Shown in pieces: positions 21,703-33,395 of a DNA stretch of 64,000 nucleotides. Source of the DNA: Tachypleus tridentatus (lineage: Eukaryota; Arthropoda; Merostomata; Xiphosura; Limulidae); NCBI RefSeq assembly GCF_004210375.1, contig NW_027467782.1, forward strand, positions 31,723,276 to 31,787,275. The letters are read 5' to 3'. The notes below the pieces were generated by a model. It made no database searches. It saw only the letters and a list, made by a program, of their open reading frames with translations, and was not told where the DNA came from. Position 1 is the first letter of the stretch. Each line of letters begins with the position of its first letter. A program made the translations under genes and the position numbers.

Positions 21703-22248
21703 TTATCTTGTTTCATGTGCTGAGTCCCAAGGAATGTATAGTCCAGTATGGGTGATTTTTCGGTGGATTTCTGTTTTGAATTGTGTGTCGGTTCTTGTAA
21801 TTTTGAGGTTAAGAAATGATATTTGATTGTTTTCTTCCTGTTCACATGTGAAGTTAATGTTGGGATGTATAGAGTTAATGTGATTGAAAAAATTAAGTAT
21901 GTGTTCTGTAGATTTGTATCCCGCAACCGTGTCATCTACATATCTGTACCAGTATAGTGGTGGATGTAATGCTGTGTTAATTGCTTGTGTTTCGACTTGT
22001 GTCATAAAAATATTGGCTAGAACTGGTGATACTGGATTGCCCATGCTTAGGCCATTTGTTTGTATATAGTTTTGGTTGTTTAACATGAAATTTGTCTTCA
22101 TCGTGGTGAATTCTATGATGGTTGCTAATTGGTTGCTGGGAATGTTTATTGATGGGTTAGGGTCTCGGATATAGAGTTCTAAGGCTATCTTGCAGGCTTC
22201 AGCGGTTTGGACTTCTGCAAAGAGAGATATAACATCCAAAGTGGCCAC
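21703..22248 (-). pseudogene. Penelope reverse transcriptase core
   Basis: An open segment of 181 residues on the minus strand with the PLE RT motifs: ATLDVISLFAEVQ (motif A, catalytic Asp), GLSMGNPVSPVLANIFM (motif B), WYRYVDDTVAGYKS (motif C, YVDD), then HPNINFTCEQEENNQISFLN (motifs D-E with the typical FTxExExNxxxxFL). The catalytic Asp residues of motifs A and C are present. The flanking N-terminal fingers and C-terminal linker are in other frames. Alternative identities (LINE RT, telomerase) fit the FTxExE motif and the adjacent GIY-YIG domain poorly. Confidence 0.88.
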
Positions 22249-23090
22249 TAAAGCTTTATGATTAAGTTGATTAAGGTTAGATTTGAAATGAAAAGAGTCT
22301 TTGATGAATGAGCTGACTGATGTTACATATTTTGAGAATGCCCATGCTATGTGTTTACCAAGATTGTAATTAAACGATTAATATGTGGACATTATTGGTC
22401 GTAGTGGACAATCTGGTTTATGAGGTTTGGTGATGCCATGTATTTGTGATGTGTGTGAGGCGGTTTTGTGTAGGTAGGAATAAGGTGTTTGTGAAATTGT
22501 GTTGGCATTTTTCATTCTTAGTGGTATTTTGTTTAGTTTCGTGTGTCTTTGCTAGATTTATGTTTATAGGTTTAAATTTCTTAGTGTCTGATAGGATGCT
22601 CTTCATTATTTGGATGTATTCGTTTGTGTTCATTATGACTATAGCGTTACCTTTATCTGCTTTTAGAATTTTTGTTTTTGTCTTATTTTAGGTTTTTAAT
22701 GGAATTAATGTCGCTTTTTGTAAGATTGTTTTTTAGCTTTCTGTTTTATGAAATTATGTTGATGGTTTTGTGAGAAAATTCTTTGAAAAAATCGTTTAAA
22801 ATGTTGTTTTTAGGTGTTTCTGGAAAATATAAATGTTTAACTTTTTCCGAGAAGTTTGGCTGTTGGATGTCAATCGTATTGCCGAAGTTGTCTTCTTTCT
22901 GTTGTTTATTGTTTTTGTTTTCTATAGAAAGTATCGCAACCAGTGGTGGGATTCAAAAATTTTAAGAAGGGGTTCTCTCAAGGGAAGGCCTCAATAATAA
23001 CGGGTTCTCTTACTTTTCCGGAAGTCTATACTGATACATCATTTGAAAAGGAAAATAATGGAAAAAGTGCTTTAAAATCTTTTATTTATT

Positions 23091-25260
23091 TCATTTTAAA
23101 AATTTCCAAATAGTCAATTGATTGTCATCATATTTGTCCGTTTTTTTCTGTTTCACTCTATTATCATCTGCACTGTGATTGTTGCGAAGCCATGTTTTAA
23201 CAAAAGGAGTAGCATCCCATAAATCGAAAGGAAGGCCAATAAGATTAATCGTCAATAGGTTTCTGACATTTTCTACTGTGAGGCGGCTTCTTTTATCTGA
23301 GTATATAATATTCATTCTTGAAAACCCTCTTTCTGCCTCTGCAGAACTGATGGCAATCGTATTCATAATGGTTTTCGCCTTTTGTATACTCTCAGGAATT
23401 ACAGGATTATTAAAATCTTTCAGGACATTTTCCACATAATCACGAAAATCATTAATGGGAATGTTGTGATGAAATATTTTACAGAAGCCATTCAACTTTT
23501 CTTCCGCAGCTTTCCATGGGACAACAATTTCCTGAATATTCCAAGTATTTGGTTCCAGCAAGTTCAGCAATTCATGAAGTTTGTTGTCAGCTTCCCGGTC
23601 ATTGTTCTTGGATATTAAATGATCGCAGTCCATCAGCCTTTTTTCATATTTTCGATTATTACATCAAGTAAATTGTTACGAGGAAGTCTAACAAATCTAT
23701 TATTTTTGATAAAATGGATATCCTTAAATTCATCAGAAGAAATTCTATCGTCGATTTCTTTTCAAATCTTCCAATACCTTCTTTCAGTATTTCAAAAGCC
23801 TTAATAGATCTCTTTATCAGTTTCTCAGCTCTTGACAAGGTTAAACATCTAGCTTGAAGGGCATCAGAAAGTAAAGAAATTTCTGTCAGTATATCTATCA
23901 TCAGTGCCAAGTCATGAAAGAAATATGTATTGCCAAGACGCGCAGCCATTCCTGAAAATTTCGTGTCACTAGAGAAATATCTGTACAATGCTGGATAAAC
24001 ACGCCATACAGCAAGTGCAGATCTCAAACTGCAAGCAGCCCATCTTGGTCCCAAAACTCTTCCTATCTTCAGAATTTGATGGCCAAGTTCTTCTGAAATT
24101 TTGAAAAGGTCCATTTGGTTTTTGTTTGATTGGTGAAAGATTGTGTAGATTTTATCCATGAATATTTTGAAGTGATTCACTTGTTCTACTTCTCTGACAG
24201 AATCATCCAAAATAAGTTGTAATCGATGATTTAGGCAATGCCAAATGATAATATTGGGGAAATTGCTTTTAAATCGAGCGCCCACTCCAGAATTACGGCC
24301 AAGCATTACGCTTGCCCCATCTGAACAGAAAGCAATCAAATTAGTTTTCAAATATTCATTATCGAATCCGGCACGGTGCAAACTGTTCAACAATGACGTG
24401 TATATTGTTTCTGCTCCTCGTCCATTCAATTCGACCAAATCCAAAAAAATAGTTGGAGATATATAGCAGTCTTCAATCTTTAAGAAAGTAACGAGTACGG
24501 GCTTACTGGATATGGTTGAACTTTCATCAATGATGACACAGATCTTTAATTTCTGTTCAATAATTTTTGTGAATACCTCTTTCCTTATCTCATTTGCAAT
24601 GTGATCTGTTATTTTCACAGCAGTTTTCGAGAATGGAGTCCAATACCCAAATCTACTCCATTTTTCATTTGAAGCTGAATCTCATCTTTGACATCAGAAA
24701 AGGGACGATTTCTTTTTGCTAGACTGTAGATTGTATTAAAAACTCTATTAGTAGAATCCACATACTTGCTGTTCAATTTGTCAATGCATTTCTCAATCGA
24801 ATTATTAGCACGATCTTTTCGGTGCGTAATACAAATGCTGTGAGCTTTTGATGAAAAGTGTTTATTCATCTTCTTTCTTAGGGAAGCTTGTTGAATTTTT
24901 TTATCTCTTCCAGAAGGTTGAACACTGCAAGTGACCCATTCTTGTGACATGTGAATTCCTTTCATGTTCACTAATTTAAAATAAAATTTGGAACATATAT
25001 CACATCCAACATTTTACTACGAACAATCAACCCATCGTACTTTTCCTTGAAGTTCATATACTGTTCTATACTCCAGCAATCTGGAAGATCGAGTGTTTCA
25101 ACTTCTTCACATTTACCTTCAGCGACATTCGCAGTACAACTTTCATTAGAATAATGCCGTAAAATTAACTTTGTTTCATCGTCATTTGCATCTTGCTTTA
25201 AAGGTTCGGTTCTAGGAACTTTACGAAAAAGCTATCCATATCCTTTTGTCTCTTCATTTT
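23091..25260 (-). pseudogene. hAT transposase (KIAA1586-like group), broken
   Basis: Minus-strand blocks in order: N-terminal text with PDCWSIEQYMNFKEKYDG (about 25090-25000, where the BED-like zinc site would be); a 118-residue block with HFSSKAHSICITHRKDRANN; a 319-residue block with VIIDESSTISSKPVLVTFL (first catalytic Asp), AFCSDGASVMLGRNSGVGAR (second Asp) and IIIWHCLNHRLQLILDDSVR; and a 180-residue C-terminal block with AISSAEAERGFSRMNIIYSDKRSRL, the hAT dimerisation domain. By memory it is closest to transposases that gave rise to KIAA1586-type genes. Three or more frame breaks separate the blocks. Within each block conservation is good, so decay is moderate. Confidence 0.85.
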
Positions 25261-25918
25261 AGGGTCCGACGTCCGAGCACTGAAATGAAAAGTATTTTAA
25301 GACCTTCACTATAAAACTTATGTAAGGTCTTTATGTTAAATTACTTTCTTTTACAGAGTGAGGCGTAAATATTGAAACATAATTTAAAACTAAATTAGAC
25401 TGATAGTTAAACAATACAGTTATAAATGGAATTAGACACAGAAAAGTTGAAAAGAAAATAATAAATTACCTTTCTTTGTTCCGAAATAAAAGATGTGCTA
25501 CAGCTGAGTGAAACTGTAGTTTATAATTCCCGCCTTAGGACAATTTAATTGAACTTAATTGGGTTGAACTAATTAATTGAACTTTACGTATGGATTGAAA
25601 ACACAATTTAAATAGAAATTCACTTACTTTATGATGCTTCCACGAAAAGTATTCGAGAATAAATGAGTCAAATTTCAAGGGACTTGATTATATACAAATG
25701 AAACGAGAAATCAATCATAGTTAGACCCTTCGTCCGTTAAAGTAAATACTGTTTCAAAGATGGCTAAAGACACGTCGAACATCGACTAACAACAGAAGCA
25801 TTCTATTCGATGCCACGTCACACTAGCTGAATTGTGATTTGCCAGCCATCAGTCAGACAGCTAGCTGCGCGCATTCCGAAAAAGCATTATGACGAGATGA
25901 ATAAGCTGACAAAGTTGA

Positions 25919-27227
25919 GTGCTGAGCATAGATAATAGATAATGTAGATAGCCAGACTGACTTCCGCGTTGTGACCAAAATTCTATTGAGAAAGTTGATG
26001 ATGGGGAAAATCGATAGAGTAAGTAACGCTTGCCACAAGCGGCTGCAACCGACATGTGTCTGCCCATGTGTTTCCTTCGTACTTACAAGTAAATCACTTG
26101 AATGTAGAATTCATTCTGTGGTCTTCACGTCATTCGTGCATCATCTGCGTCGTCTCCACTCTTATTTTTTATTGATTGAATAGAATGGCTAATGTAAATT
26201 CTGAACGAACCTCGAGGACAAATCGAAGAACGTGCAATGCGTTTAACTGCCGAAATTATCGTGTGAAGGGATCAGAAATTTCTTTTCACCGGTTTCCATC
26301 AGATCATGAATTACGTACAAAATGGATTTTAGCCACACGGCGGGAAAATTTTAATCCTTCCAAATCGGCTGTCCTCTGTTCGAAATATTTTGAGTCTGAC
26401 TGCTTTATCGATTCAGATTGTTCTTTTTCTATATTATCGCGAAAAAGACTGCATGGAAACGCCGTTCCCAGCATTTTTGACTTCCCTGACCGTCTTCAGC
26501 AACCGCCTATCAAGAAAAGGTGCACCTCAACTTCAGCTGTAGGGATTAAGTCGTATTGGAAATTGCCTCTTGCGTATTTTCTTGTTAACGGAGTTTCTGG
26601 TAAATTTTTACATGAAGTTTTGCGAGAAGCAATAAACAAACTTTTGAGGCTAGAGTGACCTGACCATTGTTTCAATCACACTTGTGACGTTCCCTCCTCA
26701 GATTCCCTGCCGGACGTGACTCTTTATTGTTCTCAAGGTCTCTGCGGAGAGCACACTCCTGTTCGCCGGTCAGTGCACAAGGACAAAAGCCTACGTCACC
26801 TCCGCAGTTATGGGGTGTTGCGTAGCCCGCGCGCGGTTCACAGTGACCTTGTTCTTTGCCACTCTTTGGTATTCTTCGGTCTTCAGGCCCTTTCAGTGCC
26901 TTAATATAGTACGTCTTAATTTATTCAAACTAAGTGCTCTATTTCAGCTCTAAGTATGGAAATGATTAAATCTACTTATTACGTTGATGTGAAGACATGT
27001 AGGCCTACTATACGATCTTCTTTAACTTATGAATGGGGCTTAAACGAATGCACGCTTATGATGACTCGTGCATAAGCCGACATGACTGCAGCGCAAGCAA
27101 GCGAGTTACTTACTCTATCGATTTTCCCCCGTAGCGGGAATGGTAATAGGAAAACGGTCACACGCGCCGACATGCAAATGGGAGAAGTGTGGCTATCTAC
27201 TTTATCTATTATCTGTGGTGCTGAGCT
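25919..27227. mobile_element. P-like THAP element with long inverted repeats, nested in the hAT
   Basis: Imperfect inverted repeats of about 140-150 bp enclose this segment: 25919-26056 pairs with 27079-27227. Shared words include GGGGAAAATCGATAGAGTAA and GATAATAGATAA, the latter followed by GTAGATAGCC. Between them lies a THAP-domain reading frame with a P-element-like end. The arrangement suggests a separate P-superfamily transposon derivative that inserted upstream of the hAT transposase, although it could be cargo acquired by the hAT. No 8-bp target duplication was identified. Confidence 0.55.
26184..26658 (+). pseudogene. THAP-domain / P-element-like transposase fragment
   Basis: The frame opens at 26184 (MANVNSERTSRTNRRTCNAF). 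A THAP zinc domain follows: CNAFNC, then HRFPSDHELRTKWILATRR, then LCSKYFESDCF. In true THAP domains the last block is CSxHFE; here His reads Tyr, so one zinc ligand is missing. The frame ends with IKSYWKLPLAYFLVNGVSGK, which resembles the start of the P-element/THAP9 catalytic region (WKLPLGYFL). The coiled-coil and most catalytic residues between the two are absent, so this is an internally deleted transposase, not an active enzyme. A host THAP gene is less likely given the inverted repeats and the location inside a hAT. Confidence 0.72.
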
Positions 27228-27477
27228 CCGGAGACAGTTTCCAGATAAGCCTTCTGTCACCCCACAACATCTGGGGAAAATTTGTCATGGAATGCTTTTC
27301 ACTCTGAAGAAACTGCAAGCCGCCCCAGCCGACAGAAATCGGCCTGACGTGAAGGCTGAAAGGAAAGACTATGCCCTGTGGTTCATGGAGACGGCACTTC
27401 GCGCACCCCGTGTCATCTACATCGACGAGATGGGGTTCAACGTATGGACAATTAAGAAACTGACTGCATTCACTTGA
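27228..27477 (+). pseudogene. IS630/Tc1-type transposase fragment
   Basis: An open + strand stretch, clearly more GC-rich than its surroundings, reading LRRQFPDKPSVTPQHLGKIC, then GMLFTLKKLQ, ALWFMETALRAPRVIYIDEM and GFNVWT. The IYIDEMGFNVWT block matches the first catalytic Asp region of IS630-Tc1-mariner transposases (xxxDExGFxLxT). Only the helix-turn-helix end and the first DDE motif remain. It is contiguous in frame with the right inverted repeat of the P-like element, so the junction is probably fortuitous. Confidence 0.65.
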
Positions 27478-27960
27478 CGAACTTTGTCAATAATACGGTC
27501 TGTGATTTTCTCATTAAATCTTTCTTGTCGAAATGTGTGATGAAGTGTGACGCAATCAGTTTCCACGACATCAACAATTCGACGGTATAATTGAAGCCAT
27601 CAACGGGTTCGCTAAGCTCAAAAATTTTTAAGAACGGGTTCGCGCGAACCCCTGCGAACCCCCTGAATCCCACCACTGATCGCAACTCTCCTGACTAGAT
27701 CTTCTAAGGTTGGAATGTACCTGGGTGTTATTGCAAGTTGAGTCCTTTTTAAGTAGATGTATCTCGTCTGCGTTTAATTGTCGGTCGGATATGTTAATTA
27801 TGAGGTTGGTCAACAGTTTTTCGTGGTGTCTTTTATGTTGTTTGCATCTTAGTTTTTTAGTTTTTGTTGTGGCAGATCTTTTTGTCTCTGTCATTCCTAG
27901 TGTTGATTTGGTTTATGTTTCGTTGTATAAGTCCGTTAATCTCTGATTTAATGCAGCATA

Positions 27961-28159
27961 CAAGTTGATGGCACCTTCTTTGCACCTCTGCTGATTGCAA
28001 CTGTCTTTCCTGTATGCTATGAAACTTCAATCTTTACCACAGCATCCCACCTGGAGTTATTTTCCTTCCTAGTGGGCCATACTTTTTCAGAACAGATGAT
28101 CTGCCATTGTTCCTTTTGGCCTTCATATCCAGACACAGTTGGATGAATTGGGTCTCAGC
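27961..28159. other. Unassigned spacer between inverted Penelope copies
   Basis: About 200 bp between the 5' end of the minus-strand PLE and the start of the plus-strand PLE. I could not match it to any other sequence in the window. Confidence 0.4.
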
Positions 28160-29052
28160 ACATGAAACAAACAAAAACTCAACATACTAAAAAACAAATA
28201 AACACAGCTATAAAACTATGCTCACCAGATAAAATTGACGATGAATTAGACAAAATAAAACAATACTTCATCAACATCAATAAGTTTCCTCCACAAACCG
28301 TAGAAAACATTTTACGCACACACCTAGACAGAAAGCAAAATCAAGTAACAAAAGCAAATATATCTCACGAATCAAAAAATCACTAAACCATATACTGCTG
28401 CATACCATATATTTTCGACATCAGCAGACAAATAACCAACATTTGGCTAAAACTAGTAACACAATATGACATTCCAGTTAATACCAAATTTATTCAAAAA
28501 CCAGGCACAAAACTGAAGTCTATACTATGTAAAACTACACTGACAAACACCACACCAACATTAATTATAAAATACAATGTGATAACTGCCACGATTTCTA
28601 TGTGGGAGAAGCAAGTAGAAAAATGGAAACCAGATTCAAAGAACATAAAAAGTCACCTTCACACGTTTTTGAACACTGCAAGTCAAATAAACCCAACATA
28701 ACCATAGAAAACACTCAAATACTAAATAAAGAAACAAACGTAAAACTAAAGAAGCCTTACTTATGCAACAACTCAAGCCTAAAATAAACCAATGCAAAGG
28801 AAGACCTTTATACCTATATTAAAAATAATAAAATAAATAACATAAAATTATATATTCAAACATCTAAGCATGCCCTCTGCATTCCGACTCTCAGTTACAC
28901 AACCCCCTTCAAACATATGGTCAGCTTCCGGTCAGTTACTTCTTTCTTTCTTTGTGAACCTGACAATGACCGAAGAAGGTCGAAACGTTGTTCGCTCCTC
29001 TACGTAAAATATTTTCTCAACCCAAACGAGCCGTTTTTACATATATATTTCA
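28160..29052 (+). mobile_element. Penelope-like element, inverted 5'-truncated copy
   Basis: A plus-strand copy starting in the linker after the RT (DELDKIKQYFININKFPPQT, matching DELDKIKQCFININKFPPQT of the minus-strand copy). It then has the GIY-YIG nuclease including VGEASRKMETRFKEHK and IENTQILNKETN, and the terminal sequence ending near CCGTTTTTACATATA. With the minus-strand copy it forms a large inverted arrangement. Broken in several places. Confidence 0.8.
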
Positions 29053-29414
29053 CTTTTGTGAATTAAATAAGAACAATCTGCTTTGTTTAGTTTTCTTCAT
29101 GGATAAAACTCGTAAGGAAACAATAAAACTCAAGCAAATAATTCAAACATCAAAAATATTTTTTATAATGAATTCGAAAACTAATACAAAAATATGAATG
29201 TTAAAAGTTATTATTGGAATGTGCTGTTTATTGTACTTTATAGATTATCAGTAATATATTGTTATATATTATCAATATATATTAATATATTGATTCATCT
29301 TGATTTTAAATTGTTCATTTTTTGACAGCTAGAATTTTGTATTTCAATGATATTTCTTGTTCCTGTTCTTTAAATACCATAAAACTGCTAAGATATTTTT
29401 TTGTTTATATTCAG

Positions 29415-29618
29415 GGAATTTTCCGATACTCGTTACCTGGTGGAGAAATTCTGTACTATTGGACAAAAGTTTCCAAATTACTGAAGACCAAGTTGTTCGA
29501 AACGATTTTACTCTCCAAGAATTAACACGAAAAGATCTTATGGCTAAGTTTACCTGTCAAGCTTCGAATACTAACCTTACCTCACCAGGAGTCGCATCTG
29601 TCATTGTAGACATTAATT
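29415..29618 (+). CDS. Sidestep-family Ig protein, rest of Ig domain 2
   Basis: A 204-nt exon, phase 1 to phase 1, acceptor TTTATATTCAG and donor TGTGAGTG. It reads NFPILVTWWRNSVLLDKSFQ, then ITEDQVVRNDFTLQELTRKD, and LMAKFTCQASNTNLTSPGVA. TWWR is the C-strand Trp block (VTWWRDG in family members), and FTCQASN with NLTSP is the F-strand Cys and following loop of Sidestep Ig-2. It continues in frame from the exon at 18976-19086 across the 10.3-kb intron. The next exon (Ig-3) was not found in the window, so the gene either continues past 64 kb or the exon escaped me. Confidence 0.88.
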
Positions 29619-32600
29619 GTGAGTGTAATGTACTTCAGTTTGCAGTCGTAAGTTTAAAAGGAGTAAATTAGTCAAATAATCCTTGAAATTGTTACAGTAT
29701 TAAGTAATAACTGATTTTTAACTGTACAAAACATATTAGGTTATGTGTTTTGCATGAAACAAACCAATATAAGAAAACACCATGTTTATGCATGCGATAT
29801 CATTGTTTTGTATAATGTTATAACACTAGTTACTTACGTGAGACATCTGACTGCACTGAAGGGTAGATATTTACTTATAGGTGGAATGTGACGTCATTTC
29901 ACTGTGTGAAGCTCCACCACATGCACATTTTTCCAGTATCTATTGTTTTCAGATATAAGGTAAACGAATGCCAGCTTAGCATAAATAGAAATCTCATTTA
30001 GCCAACCTGTTGGAATACAAGAACTATAATTTATTTTATTACATTCTGGTGTTCCATATAATAATGCAAAGCGTATTCATTAAACAAACATTGACGCATT
30101 ATTTACAGCTCGTCAGAGATGAATATCTTAAATAAGTTGATAAAGGTGGGGATTAATCTAGTATTTATATTATGACAAATGTGATACGTTAATTAACTTA
30201 AGTAATGTTTGTTATAATACCAGTTAATGTTGAATAATACCAAGTTTTAAATTAACTTGCATTGTTTATCAAAGTACTTTTTGAATTATTACTTTCTACG
30301 CTGACTCGCGGCAATTCTCTTGCTAAAGATTTTACTTTTATTGCTACTAATAAGGAAAAGTTTAGTTTCTGGCATTTAGTTGCCCTTATTTTATCACAGA
30401 ACTTGATATGCAAGAGTGTGGGTGAAACTTCGCTTATGTTAATCTGTGTTTCTACATCTTCGAACACGGTTATTAAGTGAAACCAACGTTACTTATTACA
30501 CAATAAATATTTCAGTCTCAAAATATAATAAAACATTTACTAATTAATGTACTGTTTAAAGGTAAAACTTTGAAACTTTTCCAAATCTCACAGAGGAACA
30601 GCCTATTGTTGAATATTTGTGTAATAATAAACGTTGGTGTCCTTCAATAACAGTGATGTCTAAAACTTACATGAACGTTGTTACAACATTTAGAATAATT
30701 AATACTTAATTTAGGTAAAAGTTAAATGTTGAGAAACAAGCAGGGGTCATGATTTTACGTTTTATTAGGGGAATTTAGATGAAAAATAGAGTGCTGGACT
30801 CTTCATTTTAGGGACATGATACACTCTCTGCAATGGGTGCATAGAGTTTTCACTTATTTCAGTAGTCACACAGTAGTAGCAATGTGGGATATGCGGACTT
30901 GTTAATTACTCGTTTTAGAGGTTATGCACATTAATTGCATGAGGTCTAGAAAGATGTAAATGTCTCATTTTAGGGACAATGTGACATCGATCTCATAGGG
31001 TGTGCAAAACAAACACCTGAATATCATATATAGTATGTCCATCGGGTAAATCCATGAGAACTGCCAACGGCTATGAAATATTGGGCCTCATATGATAACA
31101 TTTAAAGAAGGGGGCATGGACTTTGTTGATCCATACTTAATCACTTAATTTTTGTGATTGTGGCGATTATGACTGCAGAATAAGCATTACATGTGTTTTA
31201 ACTAATTTCATCCTTACTACCATGTGCTATTCAATGTATGTTTTATTGTTAAACACAATCTTTGAAACATGGTTCATAGTGATAATGAACCTCTGTTTTA
31301 CTAGAACCCAGATCTCATCATGTTCTTTACCTTGATATATAGACGGTGGTAGATTGGTGTATTTCGCAGCAGTTCAAACAAAGCCACAGCTCAGTACTGA
31401 GAGCTGATAGGAGGGACACCATGGTAATTGTAATCATTGGCCAACACTATTTTGGTACCAAACCTAGCAGCAACTACATCTTATGTCCATACCAACACAA
31501 TGTTGAAACCCCTGTAGAAAGTACCTTAGTTGTCTCATTCACCTTCAAGCTTTTCCACTAAGCTCAAGAAGTGCTTGGAGTTGAAAACCTTATTAAAATA
31601 AAGCATGTTTTAGGCATACACATTAGAGCTGGGTATAACATGTATATTAACTTGTTTCGCAGGTTGAATATTTCCCATTATGTGCATTACGTAGTATTTA
31701 CGAAGGGCTACAGGTCTAACACATTTGTGATGTGTTTGTGCTTGAACTAATCCCAAACGTTTTTCAGATCTGTAAATGAAATGAATTCATGTTATCCATC
31801 GTTTACTGGTCATAGTCATAAAACACTCTGCAACTTGTGATTGTAGTGGTTAAATTGCAACCACATCTAAATATATTAATCTCAAAGAATTTACTGATAA
31901 TGTGTTAATTTTGGAAGTAAAAATAACTATTAGTTAATCACGTACAGAAAGACTAATTTGTATGAAAAAAGCTGCTAATATATCTTTTGTATATACACCC
32001 CAAATATTGGAAAGACGTATGTAGGCTTTTGAGCAATGTAAGTATTGTCGTATTAGTGTTATTGCTGAGTTCAGACTCTTTATGGTGTGTAGGAAGATAT
32101 AGTCTTTGGCAATATCTCGTTGATAAAAAGAATAGGAATAGCGAACCTTTAGATGTCACTATAAGTTGAATAAAGAGGGTCTCAGTTTCTATTTCAAGCT
32201 AAGTCGTTGCCAACATATATCCTTTGAAACACACAGCAGATATCTTATTTTGATGTTTATCTTAGCATAGCTGTCTGGTTGACAAGTCACGAGTTAAAAT
32301 AATCCAATTGAATGAGTTCAAACTACATGAAAGCTACCTCATATGAATGGTTCAAGGATAGACCCTCCCTGCTACTGATGAAACTGATTCGTGATGTTTG
32401 ATGTCTGGTTAACTTATAAGTAAGCCAACACTCAAACCTCATACAGATTAAGTTTGTTTGCAAACAGAATGAAAACATATGTTGTGGGAGATCAAGTGAA
32501 CAGGATTGGCACTGAGTTCCTTCAGTTTTGTTCCTTACGTTCAGAACGTTTATATTTATTTGGTCGTAGTCATTATTTATTTCTTCAGAACATGCTACAT

Positions 32601-32958
32601 TGACTCGTAATTGAATTGAATTTTAATTGAATTGTAGGGTTAGATATTTGAAAATGTCAAGTGTGTTCAGTGCCCCTTTGGTAGTTAATTTGTAAAAACA
32701 CCAATATGAACTTAGTAAAGCTGAATATGTTTAATTAACCTTACAAATGAGGTAAAATAACTTTTCAGTTACAGTTAACACTTCTCACCAAACTTCTGTA
32801 TGGTGATTTATCAAGTGTTTTTTGTAGATCTGTTTGTTAACGAAAAAAACCAACAAAAAACACAGCTATTTAGAATTGATCTTTAATGGTATTGTTTATA
32901 TAGAAAATTGAAATAAATAAATCGCGTTTTTATTTATTATTATTTCATTATTGTTTAG
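29619..32958. other. Probable intron or intergenic DNA, no exon recognised
   Basis: AT-rich sequence without recognisable transposons. Parts of 30720-31020 share a loose repeated phrase (CATTTTAGGGACA). Open frames (30262-30480, 31346-31561) carry no known motif and have no convincing splice context. Confidence 0.5.
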
Positions 32959-33395
32959 CTTTCTTTGTTGCTTCTGCAACGTGAATGAAAAAGCCCGGAG
33001 CAAATGGAATGCCCTTAAAAACCGCGTCCTCGGGTCTTGTGGTGTTTTTGCCTATACAAAGCTAGAAGACCAAGAGCTTGTTACTGAAAAGATCACCCCC
33101 CAGGGAATTAGACATTTTGGAAGCTGTTTCAATGATCCCTGAGTGTGAGAAGGCCCCGACAAATAAGTTTAATAAAGGAGAAACTAATATGGTGTTAAAG
33201 GAAAACCAAACAGAACCAACCATCTTACAGACAATAAATGAAAATCACTCAGTAGAAAAGAAAACAGAAAGAACAGAAAACCTGAGCAAGTCTGCTTCAG
33301 GTTCTGATAAAACTAAATTAAAGACACGCGTTAAGACAATCGTGAATGATGACAAACCTGAAGAGACATTAAAATCTGATTCACTAACAACGGTT
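32959..33395 (+). CDS. Unrecognised exon, hydrophilic cytoplasmic-like segment
   Basis: A probable exon with acceptor TATTGTTTAG and donor GTATGT at 33396. It begins FLCCFCNVNEKARSKWNALK, then SCGVFAYTKLEDQELVTEKI. At a run of six C (about 33097-33102) the open frame changes, and the new frame runs on as RELDILEAVSMIPECEKAPT and about 75 further Lys/Glu/Thr-rich residues with low hydrophobicity. This suggests one exon with an indel in the C run. The start (short hydrophobic piece, Cys cluster, basic helix with Trp) looks like a segment just after a membrane helix; the CFCNxNExxRxxW pattern faintly recalls helix 8 of family-B GPCRs. It could be the tail of the Sidestep-like protein or belong to another gene; phase does not connect it directly to the exon ending at 29618. 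Confidence 0.45.

Larger units (their letters stand above)
22941..27678 (-). mobile_element. hAT transposon inserted in the Penelope element
   Basis: A 4738-bp element with inverted ends CAGTGGTGGGATTCA (left) and TGAATCCCACCACTG (right) and a perfect 8-bp duplication ATCGCAAC at 22933-22940 and 27679-27686, the hAT hallmark. Subterminal words also pair (AAAATTTTTAAGAACGGGTT near both ends). The minus strand encodes its transposase (about 25260-23091). Between the transposase start and the right end lie a P-like THAP sequence (25919-27227) and an IS630/Tc1-type fragment. Confidence 0.93.
20660..27960 (-). mobile_element. Penelope-like element, main copy, split by a hAT
   Basis: A minus-strand PLE. 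From its 5' side it has the N-terminal segment (27960-27687; RQLNADEIHLLKK), an interruption by the hAT 22941-27678, the linker, the RT (22248-21703), the spacer and the GIY-YIG endonuclease (21500-21171), then the 3' terminal sequence (to about 20660), which contains a SINE-A (20716-20997). Penelope elements use this RT plus GIY-YIG layout and lie outside LTR and LINE lineages. The copy is broken in several places. The N-terminal part resumes exactly at the hAT target-site duplication. Confidence 0.82.
19087..29414. other. Sidestep-like gene, intron 2 (10.3 kb)
   Basis: A long intron whose bulk is transposable elements: a SINE dimer, a SINE-A, two Penelope-like copies in inverted orientation, a hAT element and elements nested in it. 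The non-repeat parts (19087-19870, 20263-20650 and 29055-29414) hold no further exon that I can support. Confidence 0.7.

Noticed and set aside
22941-27678. The hAT region as a host gene (KIAA1586-like domesticated transposase)
   Set aside because: It lies between perfect hAT ends and an 8-bp TSD, inside a Penelope element, and has several frame breaks.
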